From: CAG-103 sp048217285
Lineage (GTDB): Bacteria; Bacillota; Clostridia; Oscillospirales; Oscillospiraceae
NCBI GenBank assembly: GCA_048217285.1
Contig: DBFWVW010000095.1
Span: 1 to 5,342, forward strand
Reading direction: 5' to 3'
DNA: 5,342 bases
Shown: positions 1-5,342 of the stretch, piece after piece
Numbering within the stretch: the first letter of the stretch is position 1
Layout of the letters: each line of letters begins with the position of its first letter
The notes under the pieces: model-generated
What the model was told of the DNA's origin: nothing
What the model saw: only the letters and a program-made list of their open reading frames with translations
Database searches by the model: none
Translations under genes and position numbers: made by a program

Positions 1-1454
1 AGATGCAGCCGCTCGAGAAAATCCGCCAGTGCCATGGCCTGCGCCTCCGCCGTGCCGGCGGCGCTGCTCTCCGCACCCAACAGGCGCAGGGGCCCGGCCG
101 CGCGCTGTCGCAGATCGTTGATCTCGGCAAGGCGGGCGGCGGAGGCGTCCGTATCCGGGGCACCGTAGCCGTCCGGGTGCTGCTGCCAGGGGGTGGGGCG
201 TGTCCACGCGCTGCCGCGGATGGACCAGAGCAGGACGTAGTTTTCGAGCGTGTCCGTCTCCTCCGGCGTGAGTCCGGCGAGCCCCGTGCGCAGGTAGGCC
301 GAGACATCTTCGGCGTCCCAGCCGCCGGTCACGATGTCGTAGGCCGCGCGGACGAGCGCCACGAGCGGCTTTTGCAGCAGGTCGGTGCGGCGGGCGAAAT
401 AGAGCGGCACGCCGTAGTAGGCGCACATACGCTCGAGCGCGGGCGCATAGTCGGCAAAGCCGCGCACGGCGATGGCAATGTCGCGCCAGCGGCAGCCGGA
501 CTGCACAAGCCGCAGCGCGTGGGCGGCCGCCCGTGCGCACTCGGCCGCGAGATCGTCCGCCGTGTGGACGGTGATCGTGTGCGCGGGATCGTCAAAATGC
601 GCGGAGGTGTAGGAAAACAGCTGCTGCTCGAGCACGCGCAGCGATGTGTCGGCCGCGCGGGCGGGGCAAGCCTCGACCGTGGCTTTCACGCCGCAGCCGT
701 CCGCCATGTCGAGCAGGATGCGCGCCGTGCGCCGGGCGGTGCCGAAAATCTCGCTGCCGCCCGAGAGCGCGTCGAGCGTGAGGCAAACCGTCACGTCCGC
801 GCCCGCTTCCAGCAGCGCGCGCACGACGGCCAGCTCCTGCCGCGTGTAGTCTGTGAAGCCGTCGAGATAGAAGCGCCCCGTGCGCCCGAGCGTGCTCGCG
901 GGGATGCGCTCGGCCAGACGGGTCAGCCGGTCGGTGGGGTCGGCATGGCCCTGCGCGGTCACGGCGTCATACGCCGCGAGCACGAGCGCGAGGTCGCGCA
1001 GTTTGTCGCCCAGATAGCCGGGGCAGCGCGCGGCCGTGGCTTCAAGCGCGTCGGGCGTGATGCACGCGGTCTTGAGCTCATCCACCGCGCCGAGAAGTGT
1101 CTGCTGCATCTGCGGCCGGCGGGCAGCCGCGCCAAACAGCCGCAGCCGCGGCGCCACCTGTCCCAGCGCCAGCGCCATGCACAGCAGCCGCCCGCCCTTG
1201 TCGAGCAGCGGCGCATCGCCCGCACCGGTCTCGGCCGCGACGCGGCGCGCCAGCCCCGTGAAGCTCAGCACCTCGGCGTACAGGCTCAGACTGTCGCCGC
1301 AGGCGGCGCACAGCGCGCGCTCCGCCTCATGGCTGTACTGCTCCGGCACAAGCAGCACCTGCCCCGGTGTGCGCGCTGAAACAGCCGCGCGGATGCGCCC
1401 CATGAGCAGATCGGTCTTGCCGCTGGCGGCAGGTCCATAGAGCAGATGCAGCAT
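1..1454 (-). CDS. addB: AddB, ATP-dependent helicase/deoxyribonuclease subunit B (N-terminal part, cut by left edge)
   Basis: This is the nuclease/helicase-like subunit of AddAB, the Gram-positive counterpart of RecBCD, which resects double-strand breaks for RecA-dependent repair in the cytoplasm. The frame is open for 484 codons from the ATG at 1454 to the window edge, about 40% of the usual ~1,100-1,160 residues. Visible family signatures, in order, are an N-terminal Walker A, GPAASGKT (residues 7-14); LLVPEQYSHEAERAL (about 34-48); VLSFTGLARRV (about 62-72); YLDGFTDYTRQE (about 196-207), followed by a VTVCLTLD strand; and, in the last third, a block resembling the family's DIAIAVR ... YYGVPLYF ... 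LRTGL ... LENYVLLWSIRG. The C-terminal PD-(D/E)XK nuclease with its iron-sulfur cysteines would lie outside the window. The start is supported by AAGGAGGG 5 nt upstream. In Firmicutes addA usually follows addB, so addA is expected just beyond the left edge (inference). The family call is firm. Confidence 0.93.
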   Translation of the reverse strand, partial: MLHLLYGPAASGKTDLLMGRIRAAVSARTPGQVLLVPEQYSHEAERALCAACGDSLSLYAEVLSFTGLARRVAAETGAGDAPLLDKGGRLLCMALALGQVAPRLRLFGAAARRPQMQQTLLGAVDELKTACITPDALEATAARCPGYLGDKLRDLALVLAAYDAVTAQGHADPTDRLTRLAERIPASTLGRTGRFYLDGFTDYTRQELAVVRALLEAGADVTVCLTLDALSGGSEIFGTARRTARILLDMADGCGVKATVEACPARAADTSLRVLEQQLFSYTSAHFDDPAHTITVHTADDLAAECARAAAHALRLVQSGCRWRDIAIAVRGFADYAPALERMCAYYGVPLYFARRTDLLQKPLVALVRAAYDIVTGGWDAEDVSAYLRTGLAGLTPEETDTLENYVLLWSIRGSAWTRPTPWQQHPDGYGAPDTDASAARLAEINDLRQRAAGPLRLLGAESSAAGTAEAQAMALADFLERLH

Positions 1455-1459
1455 CCAAT

Positions 1460-1467
1460 CCCTCCTT
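1460..1467 (-). promoter_or_regulatory. Ribosome binding site of addB
   Basis: The minus strand reads AAGGAGGG, a near-perfect anti-Shine-Dalgarno match, 5 nt before the ATG at 1454. It fixes that start, which places the Walker A motif seven residues from the N-terminus, as expected for AddB. Confidence 0.85.
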
Positions 1468-1479
1468 GCAGTTTCCTGA

Positions 1480-1508
1480 ATGATAGCATACTTACTGTCC
1501 TGCTAAAA
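1480..1508 (-). promoter_or_regulatory. Candidate promoter of addB (extended -10)
   Basis: On the minus strand the -10 is TATCAT (1480-1485), preceded by TGC, giving an extended -10. A weak -35, TTTTAG (1503-1508), lies at a 17-nt spacing. It sits in the 76-nt gap between the glycosyltransferase stop and addB, and no T-tract terminator is visible in that gap. addB could therefore be transcribed both from here and by readthrough. The -35 matches poorly, so confidence rests on the extended -10. Confidence 0.45.
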
Positions 1509-1530
1509 GGACACTCGTGAACGGAAAGCC

Positions 1531-2877
1531 TTACCACACCTGCCAGCGCAGGGCGAAGGCGATGAGATACCCGAGCGAGCCGAGCGCGCTCAGGCCGGTG
1601 AGCGTGATGTTGGCGGCGCTCCGGCGTGTGCACTGCGCCAGCGCCAGCGGCACCGGCAGCAGCACGAGCAGGTAGCGCGGCGCGCTCAACAGCCACGTCG
1701 CGCCGACGGCGACGATGTAATACGCGAGAAACCACGCCGTCTGACTGGCGCGCAGCTTCGGCGCGGCCGCGGCCAGCAGGCCGAGCGCGGCAAAGCACGC
1801 GAGCAGATTCGGCAGCCAGAGACCGAGTGCATCGCGCCAGCCGCCAGTGGCGAAGCTGCGCAGAAAATAATCCGTCTGATAGGCGGCGGTGCTGAAAAAC
1901 AGCCCCGTGCGCTGGTTCCAGTGCTCGCGCTGGTAGATGAGAAATTGCAGTGGATTGCCGGACACGCACCAGTTGATATAGCAATACGCCGCGAAGCCGA
2001 GCGGCACGAGCAGCGCCCCGACGGCCTGCCGGACGTCCACCCGGCGGCGCTGCACGGCGTCGTTCACCAGTTCCCACAGCAGCGGCACAATGAGCAGCAG
2101 CCCGAGCGAGCGCGTGAACGCGGCATACGCTCCGCACAGCCCGCCGAGGATGGGCCTGCGCGTGCGGGCAAGGTAGAGCGCCGCGGCTGTCAGCAGCAGA
2201 AACAGGCTCTCGCTCATGGGTGCGGCGAAGAAAAAGCACCCCGGCGCGAGCACGAGAAAGCGCAGCGCGCGCGCGGCGTCCCGGTGCGGCAGGTCGAGCC
2301 GCAGCAGCCGGTACACCACGCACCCCGCGCCCGCAAAGCACAGCGCCGAGACCAGAAGCCCCGCGCAGATGTCCGACGGGATGAGCCGCATCACTGCGCG
2401 CACTACGAGCGGGTAGCCCGGCAGGAACACGAGCTGCACGACGCGGTCGTGGTCGCCGGCGGCAAGGTAGCCGTCGCGCGCGATGTCGAGGTAGTGCCGG
2501 CTGTCGGTGCAGCGCCAGAATTCGAGCGCCTGGGCGAGCGTTTCCCGCTGCCCGGCGAGGGCGCGGATGCCCCACGTGAGCAGGAGCATGGCGAGATCGA
2601 GCGCGAGCAGCACCGCGAAAATGCGCGCGCCCATGTGCGCCGGCTCTTCCGCCGGGACGGCCGCGGGCGCACCGTTCTCCCGCTGCCAGAAGCGCACCCA
2701 CGTGGGCACGAAGCGCAATCCCACGGCGGCAAACAGCGCCGCACTGCACCCGGCGGCAACGCCGCCCGGGACCGACAGGTCCGGCGTGCGCACGCACCAG
2801 AGCACGAACAGCGCGGCGAGCACGGCAAGGCCCAGTGCATCGAGCGCGGCGACGGCGCGGCGGGATCGCGGCTGCAT
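1531..2877 (-). CDS. PIG-V/Gpi18-like polytopic membrane glycosyltransferase (putative mannosyltransferase)
   Basis: This 448-residue integral membrane protein belongs to the GT-C type of polyprenyl-phosphate-sugar-dependent transferases, which work at the outer face of the membrane. It resembles the bacterial relatives of PIG-V/GPI mannosyltransferase II. In order it shows a hydrophobic N-terminal helix (about 12-29); helices near 43-57 and 85-106; an extracellular-type loop WRCTDSRHYLDIARDGYL (121-138) with the family's acidic residue (D125) and HY pair; FLPGYPLV (151-158), matching the PIG-V FFPLYP motif; AAPMSESLF (218-226), matching the conserved SES; TRSLG (255-259); GNPLQF (307-312); and SAPRYLLVLLPVPLA (398-412), like the RY-containing block near the C-terminus. 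Several further helices fill residues 170-450. An upstream ATG at 2919 in the same frame is rejected because it overlaps the -10 box, whereas the ATG at 2877 has AGGAGGTG 5 nt before it. No other glycan genes are adjacent, so sugar and acceptor cannot be inferred. The family call is good; mannose specificity is only by analogy. Confidence 0.8.
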   Translation of the reverse strand: MQPRSRRAVAALDALGLAVLAALFVLWCVRTPDLSVPGGVAAGCSAALFAAVGLRFVPTWVRFWQRENGAPAAVPAEEPAHMGARIFAVLLALDLAMLLLTWGIRALAGQRETLAQALEFWRCTDSRHYLDIARDGYLAAGDHDRVVQLVFLPGYPLVVRAVMRLIPSDICAGLLVSALCFAGAGCVVYRLLRLDLPHRDAARALRFLVLAPGCFFFAAPMSESLFLLLTAAALYLARTRRPILGGLCGAYAAFTRSLGLLLIVPLLWELVNDAVQRRRVDVRQAVGALLVPLGFAAYCYINWCVSGNPLQFLIYQREHWNQRTGLFFSTAAYQTDYFLRSFATGGWRDALGLWLPNLLACFAALGLLAAAAPKLRASQTAWFLAYYIVAVGATWLLSAPRYLLVLLPVPLALAQCTRRSAANITLTGLSALGSLGYLIAFALRWQVW

Positions 2878-2882
2878 GGCGG

Positions 2883-2890
2883 CACCTCCT
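2883..2890 (-). promoter_or_regulatory. Ribosome binding site of the PIG-V-like gene
   Basis: AGGAGGTG on the minus strand lies 5 nt before the ATG at 2877. It decides between that start and an in-frame ATG at 2919, which has no such site and would lie upstream of the predicted transcription start. Confidence 0.88.
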
Positions 2891-2909
2891 GACAAAACGA
2901 GAATAATAA

Positions 2910-2938
2910 ATTGTAGCACGTGCGGCGGGAAAAGACAA
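2910..2938 (-). promoter_or_regulatory. Sigma-A promoter of the PIG-V-like gene
   Basis: On the minus strand the -35 is TTGTCT (2933-2938), the spacer is exactly 17 nt, and the -10 is TACAAT (2910-2915, five of six consensus positions) with a TGC extended -10. Transcription should start near 2903, giving a leader of about 25 nt. It lies just beyond the terminator of the upstream aconitase X operon, so this gene has its own transcription unit. Confidence 0.8.
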
Positions 2939-2956
2939 TGCGCGGCTCTGCAGAGA

Positions 2957-2986
2957 AACGGGGCTGACCGGCCGGTCAGCCCCGTT
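2957..2986 (-). terminator. Intrinsic terminator of the aconitase X operon (30-nt perfect palindrome)
   Basis: The two 15-nt arms, 2957-2971 (starting AACGGGGCTGACC) and 2972-2986, are exact reverse complements centred between 2971 and 2972. It lies 17 nt after the small-subunit stop. In RNA it forms a stem of about 13 bp with a GGCC tetraloop. On the minus strand it runs into TTTCTCT, a short imperfect U-tract, so termination probably depends mainly on the very GC-rich stem. Confidence 0.8.
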
Positions 2987-3003
2987 GGCTTGCTTTGTGG
3001 GAT

Positions 3004-3444
3004 TTATGCGACCTCGACGACACCACCGTCGAGCACGCGCACGGTCTGGCCCGTCTGCACGGCGGCGAGAAATTCGTCGCCCAAGCAGTCAATGACCGGC
3101 ATATCGGCGTCCGTCCACACGGACGCAAGGATCGCGCCCGAGGCCGCCAGCGAGTCGATATGCTTGGAAAAGAGCATACACGCCGGCTGCTGTCCGGAGG
3201 CGCAGGCCGTGTAGAGCACCATGCCGCCGGTGGTCGAGCCGATCGTCTCCGGCAGGCAAAGCGCCTTGCCGATCATCGGCTTTTTGTACAGGTCGGGGTT
3301 GTTCTGGTCGCCGCATTTGACCTGCTTGTCGTGGAACATCAAGGCCATCTGATAGCTGGCGAGCGTGTTGAAGCCGCCGTGCGACACAAGGGCTTCCGCC
3401 TCGCACGTGCCGGGGCAGATGACGCGACCCTGAAACTGTTTCAT
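3004..3444 (-). CDS. Aconitase X small subunit (DUF126 swivel domain)
   Basis: This 146-residue cytoplasmic protein matches the small subunit of split aconitase X enzymes, which forms the swivelling beta-barrel domain that closes over the large subunit's active site. Family features in order are GRVICPGTCEAEALVS (residues 6-21, the usual G-x-x-x-x-G/E-ALVS opening), NNPDLYKKPMIGKALCLP (48-65), and the diagnostic GSTTGG (69-74). The Ser70 in this last motif corresponds to the family's conserved serine, proposed to act in catalysis. Next come PACMLF (87-92) and a C-terminal beta-rich part ending VRVLDGGVVEV. It starts 1 nt after the large-subunit stop, with AAGGGGG inside the end of that gene, so the two are translationally coupled and presumably made 1:1. 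Seven cysteines in 146 residues is rather many. Known members of the family act on cis-3-hydroxy-L-proline or, in archaea, mevalonate 5-phosphate; the substrate here is not determined by the sequence. Confidence 0.9.
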   Translation of the reverse strand: MKQFQGRVICPGTCEAEALVSHGGFNTLASYQMALMFHDKQVKCGDQNNPDLYKKPMIGKALCLPETIGSTTGGMVLYTACASGQQPACMLFSKHIDSLAASGAILASVWTDADMPVIDCLGDEFLAAVQTGQTVRVLDGGVVEVA

Positions 3445-3445
3445 A

Positions 3446-4720
3446 TTAGTTGGCCCCCTTCGTAATCATGGTGATGATCTCTTCCTCGGTGTAGTAGCGC
3501 GCGGTCGTGTAGGTGCGCAGCTTGTTCGACGAGGTGATGACGGGCATGGCTTTGCTGAGCGGATTGTTCATGTACATGAGCGGGCAGATGTAGCTGAGCA
3601 CGACGCCGGTGTTGCGCAGGCGGGGCGCGTACTCGGTCTTTTCAAATTCCTCGATGACGCCGGGTGCGGCGGTGAACACCGTCGGGATGCAGACTTTGCG
3701 CTGGCCGTGCGCCTTGAGGCTTGCCTCGACGCGCTCGGTCGTGTCGATGAGCTGGTGGAGCGTCATGTGCGGGCAGCCCATGAAGCAGAGCTTCGGCTTG
3801 GCGTTGAGATTCTTCCACACGCACGGATAGCTCTCGCGCACACGCCGGAGCTCCGCGTCGTCGATCACATACACCGGCGCGCCGTCGCGGATGAGTGCCT
3901 CGCCCTGCTGCACGGCCTCGGGCGTGAGGTGCTCGATGTGGTACAGGCCCACGGCGCCGTTGGACGCGGTGGCTGCGCCGAAGTCCTTGAGATACGCGAT
4001 GGCGTCCTCGTTGATCTCCGTGCCGATCCACTGGTCAAGCCCCTTGACATACGGCACCTTTTCCATGACCTTCATGCCGATGGCGGAGCCAAGCAGCTGC
4101 GGCTCGGGTTTTTTCGTCGTGCGCACTTCAACGATCCAGTCGGCCTTGCGGCCGTCGTCGGTCAGGAAGCCGAAATACGGCACGCAGCCCGCGATGGAGC
4201 CCATGAGCTCGATCATGCCGGAGTTGCGGTTGCAGCGCGCGCCGAGCACGCTGTTGGCGTACACCACGGCGGACGATTCCGCCCACGAGAGCACCTCACC
4301 CTGCTTGGGCTTGTTGCCCACCTCATCGAGGTAGCAGGTGCAGGTGTAGTCCTTGTCACTGAGGATGCCGAGCTGGCGCAGCTGCTGCTCATAGCGCGCC
4401 TGCTGCTTATACATGAACTGGTGGAACACCAGATCCTGCAGCGGGTTCGAGGGGACGTTCCTGTCGAGCGGGAGCGGGTCGGCGGTGAATTTTTGCTCGG
4501 AAAGCGCACCGGCCGCGATCAGCTGGTCGTACAGGTCGTAGACCGGCTTCATGGCGTTGATGCCGAAGCTGATGACCGTATGGCCGTAGGTGCTCGTGAC
4601 GGGCACCATCTTTTCCGCGCCGAAGGCGTCGCCGTACATGACGAGCGTTTTCATGACCTTGGCCATGACTTCTCCCTTGCTGCCGTCGAGCACGGCCTGC
4701 TGTTCGGGTGTCAGTTTCAT
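3446..4720 (-). CDS. Aconitase X large (catalytic) subunit (DUF521)
   Basis: This 424-residue iron-sulfur hydro-lyase subunit starts MKLTPEQQAVLDGSKGEV, the typical aconitase X N-terminus. Later it carries the hallmark block at residues 126-165: TCTCYLDE (Cys127, Cys129), KPKQGEVLSWAESSAVVYANS and GARCNR. Further on are GCPHMT (315-320, Cys316) and YICPLMYM (377-384, Cys379). Cys127 or Cys129 together with Cys316 and Cys379 would supply the three cluster ligands expected for this superfamily. The length is normal for a separate large subunit, the domain being followed here by the small subunit as its own gene rather than a fusion. Characterised relatives dehydrate cis-3-hydroxy-L-proline (bacteria) or mevalonate 5-phosphate (archaea). 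Neither proline racemase or ornithine cyclodeaminase genes nor UbiD/UbiX-type decarboxylase genes lie alongside in this window, so the substrate is left open. The start at 4720 has AAGGAGG 10 nt upstream and a strong promoter before it. Confidence 0.92.
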   Translation of the reverse strand: MKLTPEQQAVLDGSKGEVMAKVMKTLVMYGDAFGAEKMVPVTSTYGHTVISFGINAMKPVYDLYDQLIAAGALSEQKFTADPLPLDRNVPSNPLQDLVFHQFMYKQQARYEQQLRQLGILSDKDYTCTCYLDEVGNKPKQGEVLSWAESSAVVYANSVLGARCNRNSGMIELMGSIAGCVPYFGFLTDDGRKADWIVEVRTTKKPEPQLLGSAIGMKVMEKVPYVKGLDQWIGTEINEDAIAYLKDFGAATASNGAVGLYHIEHLTPEAVQQGEALIRDGAPVYVIDDAELRRVRESYPCVWKNLNAKPKLCFMGCPHMTLHQLIDTTERVEASLKAHGQRKVCIPTVFTAAPGVIEEFEKTEYAPRLRNTGVVLSYICPLMYMNNPLSKAMPVITSSNKLRTYTTARYYTEEEIITMITKGAN

Positions 4721-4730
4721 GGGGAATCGA

Positions 4731-4737
4731 CCTCCTT
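4731..4737 (-). promoter_or_regulatory. Ribosome binding site of the aconitase X large subunit
   Basis: AAGGAGG on the minus strand lies 10 nt before the ATG at 4720, at the long end of the normal spacing. It supports that start; no competing in-frame start with a better site is visible. Confidence 0.8.
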
Positions 4738-4755
4738 ATGAACTCACTTTCTGTG

Positions 4756-4772
4756 AATTTCTTGACGAAATT
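4756..4772 (-). promoter_or_regulatory. Candidate operator dyad over the aconitase X start-site region
   Basis: AATTTC (4756-4761) and GAAATT (4767-4772) form an exact inverted repeat with a 5-nt centre. It overlaps the downstream half of the -10 box and the expected transcription start, where a bound repressor would block RNA polymerase. A smaller overlapping dyad, TCAC-N5-GTGA (4744-4756), lies next to it. No regulator gene is in the window, and such AT-rich dyads can arise by chance, so this is a suggestion only. Confidence 0.35.
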
Positions 4773-4798
4773 ATAGCTCCATTTGGGCAAAAATGCAA
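4770..4798 (-). promoter_or_regulatory. Sigma-A promoter of the aconitase X operon
   Basis: On the minus strand a perfect -10, TATAAT (4770-4775), is preceded by a 17-nt spacer and a partial -35, TTGCAT (4793-4798, first three positions matching TTGACA). Transcription should start near 4763, leaving a leader of about 42 nt. The weak -35 leaves room for regulation by an activator or by the dyad over the start site. Confidence 0.75.
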
Positions 4799-4829
4799 GG
4801 GGCATTTGCGCACAAGTGGGCAGAATGCG

Positions 4830-4853
4830 AAAAGCCCCCGCCGCCCGGCGGGG
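4830..4853 (-). terminator. Intrinsic terminator of the EamA transporter gene
   Basis: On the minus strand CCCCGCC and GGCGGGG (4847-4853 and 4836-4842 on the plus strand) form a 7-bp all-GC stem with a 4-nt loop. It is followed after two bases by TTTT (4830-4833). It begins only 7 nt after the transporter stop codon. It separates the transporter from the aconitase X promoter, so the two are independent units. Confidence 0.8.
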
Positions 4854-4860
4854 ATGCTGC

Positions 4861-5342
4861 TCATTTTTCCGCGCGGGCGGTTTTGGCCGGCAGCGGGATC
4901 TGCGCGAGGATGACGGCGAGGAACATCAGCGCGCAGCCGAGGTATTCGCGCGCGCTCATGTGCTGGTGCAGAAGGATGGCGCCCGCGATGACGGCGAACA
5001 CGCTCTCGAGACTCAGCAGGATCGTGACGACGGTGGGATTGGAGTCCTTCTGCGCGAGGATCTGCAGCGTGTAGCCCACGCCGCACGAGAACACGCCCAC
5101 ATACAGCAGCGGCAATGCGCACGAGAGCAGGGCGGAAACGTCCACGTGCTCGAAAAACGGGATGCAGACAGCCGACCACAGCCCCGCGAACAGAAACTGC
5201 ACGCAGCTGAGCTTCACCCCGTCGCACTTGGCGCCGAAGTGGTCGATGACCAGAATGTGCACGGCAAAGCACACCGCGCACACGAGCACGAGCAGGTCGC
5301 CGGCGGCGAGGCGGAAGCTGCCCTTGATGCACAGCAGATACA
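4861..5342 (-). CDS. EamA/DMT-superfamily transporter, C-terminal half (cut by right edge)
   Basis: This is the second half of a ten-helix inner-membrane permease of the drug/metabolite transporter superfamily. About 160 codons are visible, ending in TGA at 4861-4863. Five hydrophobic helices can be read: LLVLVCAVCFAVHILVI, a segment around VQFLFAGLWSAVCIPFF, ALLSCALPLLYVGVFSCG, VVTILLSLESVFAVIAGAI, and YLGCALMFLAVILAQ. The LESVFA...LLHQHMSAREYLGCALMF stretch matches the family's LEPVFA...E-x-x-x-x-x-x-x-G-x-x-L-I pattern of the last two helices, with the proline replaced by serine. The frame stays open to the window edge, so GTG codons inside it (for example at 5289) are not the true start; the first EamA repeat lies outside. 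Substrates of this family vary widely (amino acids, nucleotides, drugs) and cannot be read from this part. Confidence 0.87.
   Translation of the reverse strand, partial: YLLCIKGSFRLAAGDLLVLVCAVCFAVHILVIDHFGAKCDGVKLSCVQFLFAGLWSAVCIPFFEHVDVSALLSCALPLLYVGVFSCGVGYTLQILAQKDSNPTVVTILLSLESVFAVIAGAILLHQHMSAREYLGCALMFLAVILAQIPLPAKTARAEK

Larger units (their letters stand above)
1455..1530. other. Gap between the PIG-V-like gene and addB
   Basis: This 76-nt gap, counted from the glycosyltransferase stop to the addB start codon, holds the addB ribosome binding site and candidate promoter. It also contains a small hairpin, TGTCC-N8-GGACA (1496-1513), which has no T-run after it and does not look like a terminator. 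It may slightly slow readthrough, but nothing more can be claimed. Confidence 0.5.

Noticed and set aside
3..1379. Open frame of 458 codons on the plus strand opposite addB
   Set aside because: It lies in codon register with addB on the other strand, is Arg/Gly/Ala-rich with no recognisable domain, and is explained by GC-rich codons that rarely make antisense stops.
1496..1513. Hairpin TGTCC-N8-GGACA after the glycosyltransferase stop as a terminator
   Set aside because: It has only five base pairs and an eight-base loop, and no T-run follows on the minus strand.
1921..2892. Plus-strand frame of 323 codons opposite the glycosyltransferase
   Set aside because: It is antisense to a supported gene, charged and repetitive in composition, with no family motif.
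1286..2938. Minus-strand frame of 550 codons overlapping the glycosyltransferase and the addB start
   Set aside because: It is a +1/+2 shadow: the product is Arg/Ala-rich and low in hydrophobic helices, while the alternative frame gives clear membrane helices, PIG-V motifs and a proper start.
3707..4741. Open frame of 344 codons on the plus strand opposite the aconitase X large subunit
   Set aside because: It is the antisense shadow of a well-conserved gene; its His/Val/Ala/Arg-rich composition and lack of a ribosome binding site argue against coding.
4736..5332. Minus-strand frame of 198 codons overlapping the transporter and the aconitase X promoter
   Set aside because: It is Arg-rich and runs through the terminator and promoter; the overlapping frame gives five clear EamA-type helices.
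1..5342. tRNA, rRNA, CRISPR, insertion-sequence or phage elements
   Set aside because: I looked for cloverleaf ends, spaced direct repeats, transposase motifs and flanking inverted repeats on both strands by eye and saw none; a covariance-model scan would be the proper test for small RNAs.

Overview
The window is a GC-rich stretch of bacterial chromosome in which every supported gene lies on the minus strand. It suggests a high-GC member of the Clostridia (Firmicutes), most likely a gut Oscillospirales-type organism. The reasons are an AddB-type helicase-nuclease subunit, strong AGGAGG ribosome binding sites, Firmicutes-style sigma-A promoters with AT-rich -10 boxes in a GC-rich background, and short GC-rich hairpin terminators. 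This placement is inference; no marker gene fixes the taxon.

In the direction of transcription (right to left) the layout is as follows. (1) The C-terminal half of an EamA/DMT-family membrane transporter is cut by the right edge and ends at a good intrinsic terminator near 4830-4853. (2) A two-gene operon encodes the large (DUF521) and small (DUF126) subunits of an aconitase X-type hydro-lyase. It has its own promoter (-10 TATAAT at 4770-4775), a dyad over the start-site region, a 1-nt gene junction, and a 30-nt perfect palindrome as terminator at 2957-2986. (3) A PIG-V/Gpi18-like polytopic glycosyltransferase is driven by a clear extended -10 promoter at 2910-2938, which also fixes its start at 2877. 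(4) The N-terminal 484 residues of AddB, the helicase/deoxyribonuclease subunit B of the AddAB recombination complex, start at 1454 and run off the left edge.

These are four separate transcription modules with no obvious shared pathway. The item most worth attention is the split aconitase X. It stands alone, without the genes that would assign it to cis-3-hydroxy-L-proline breakdown or to the archaeal-type mevalonate route, so its substrate is open. I found no RNA genes, mobile elements, CRISPR arrays or long repeats. No stretch over 300 bases lacks a gene.
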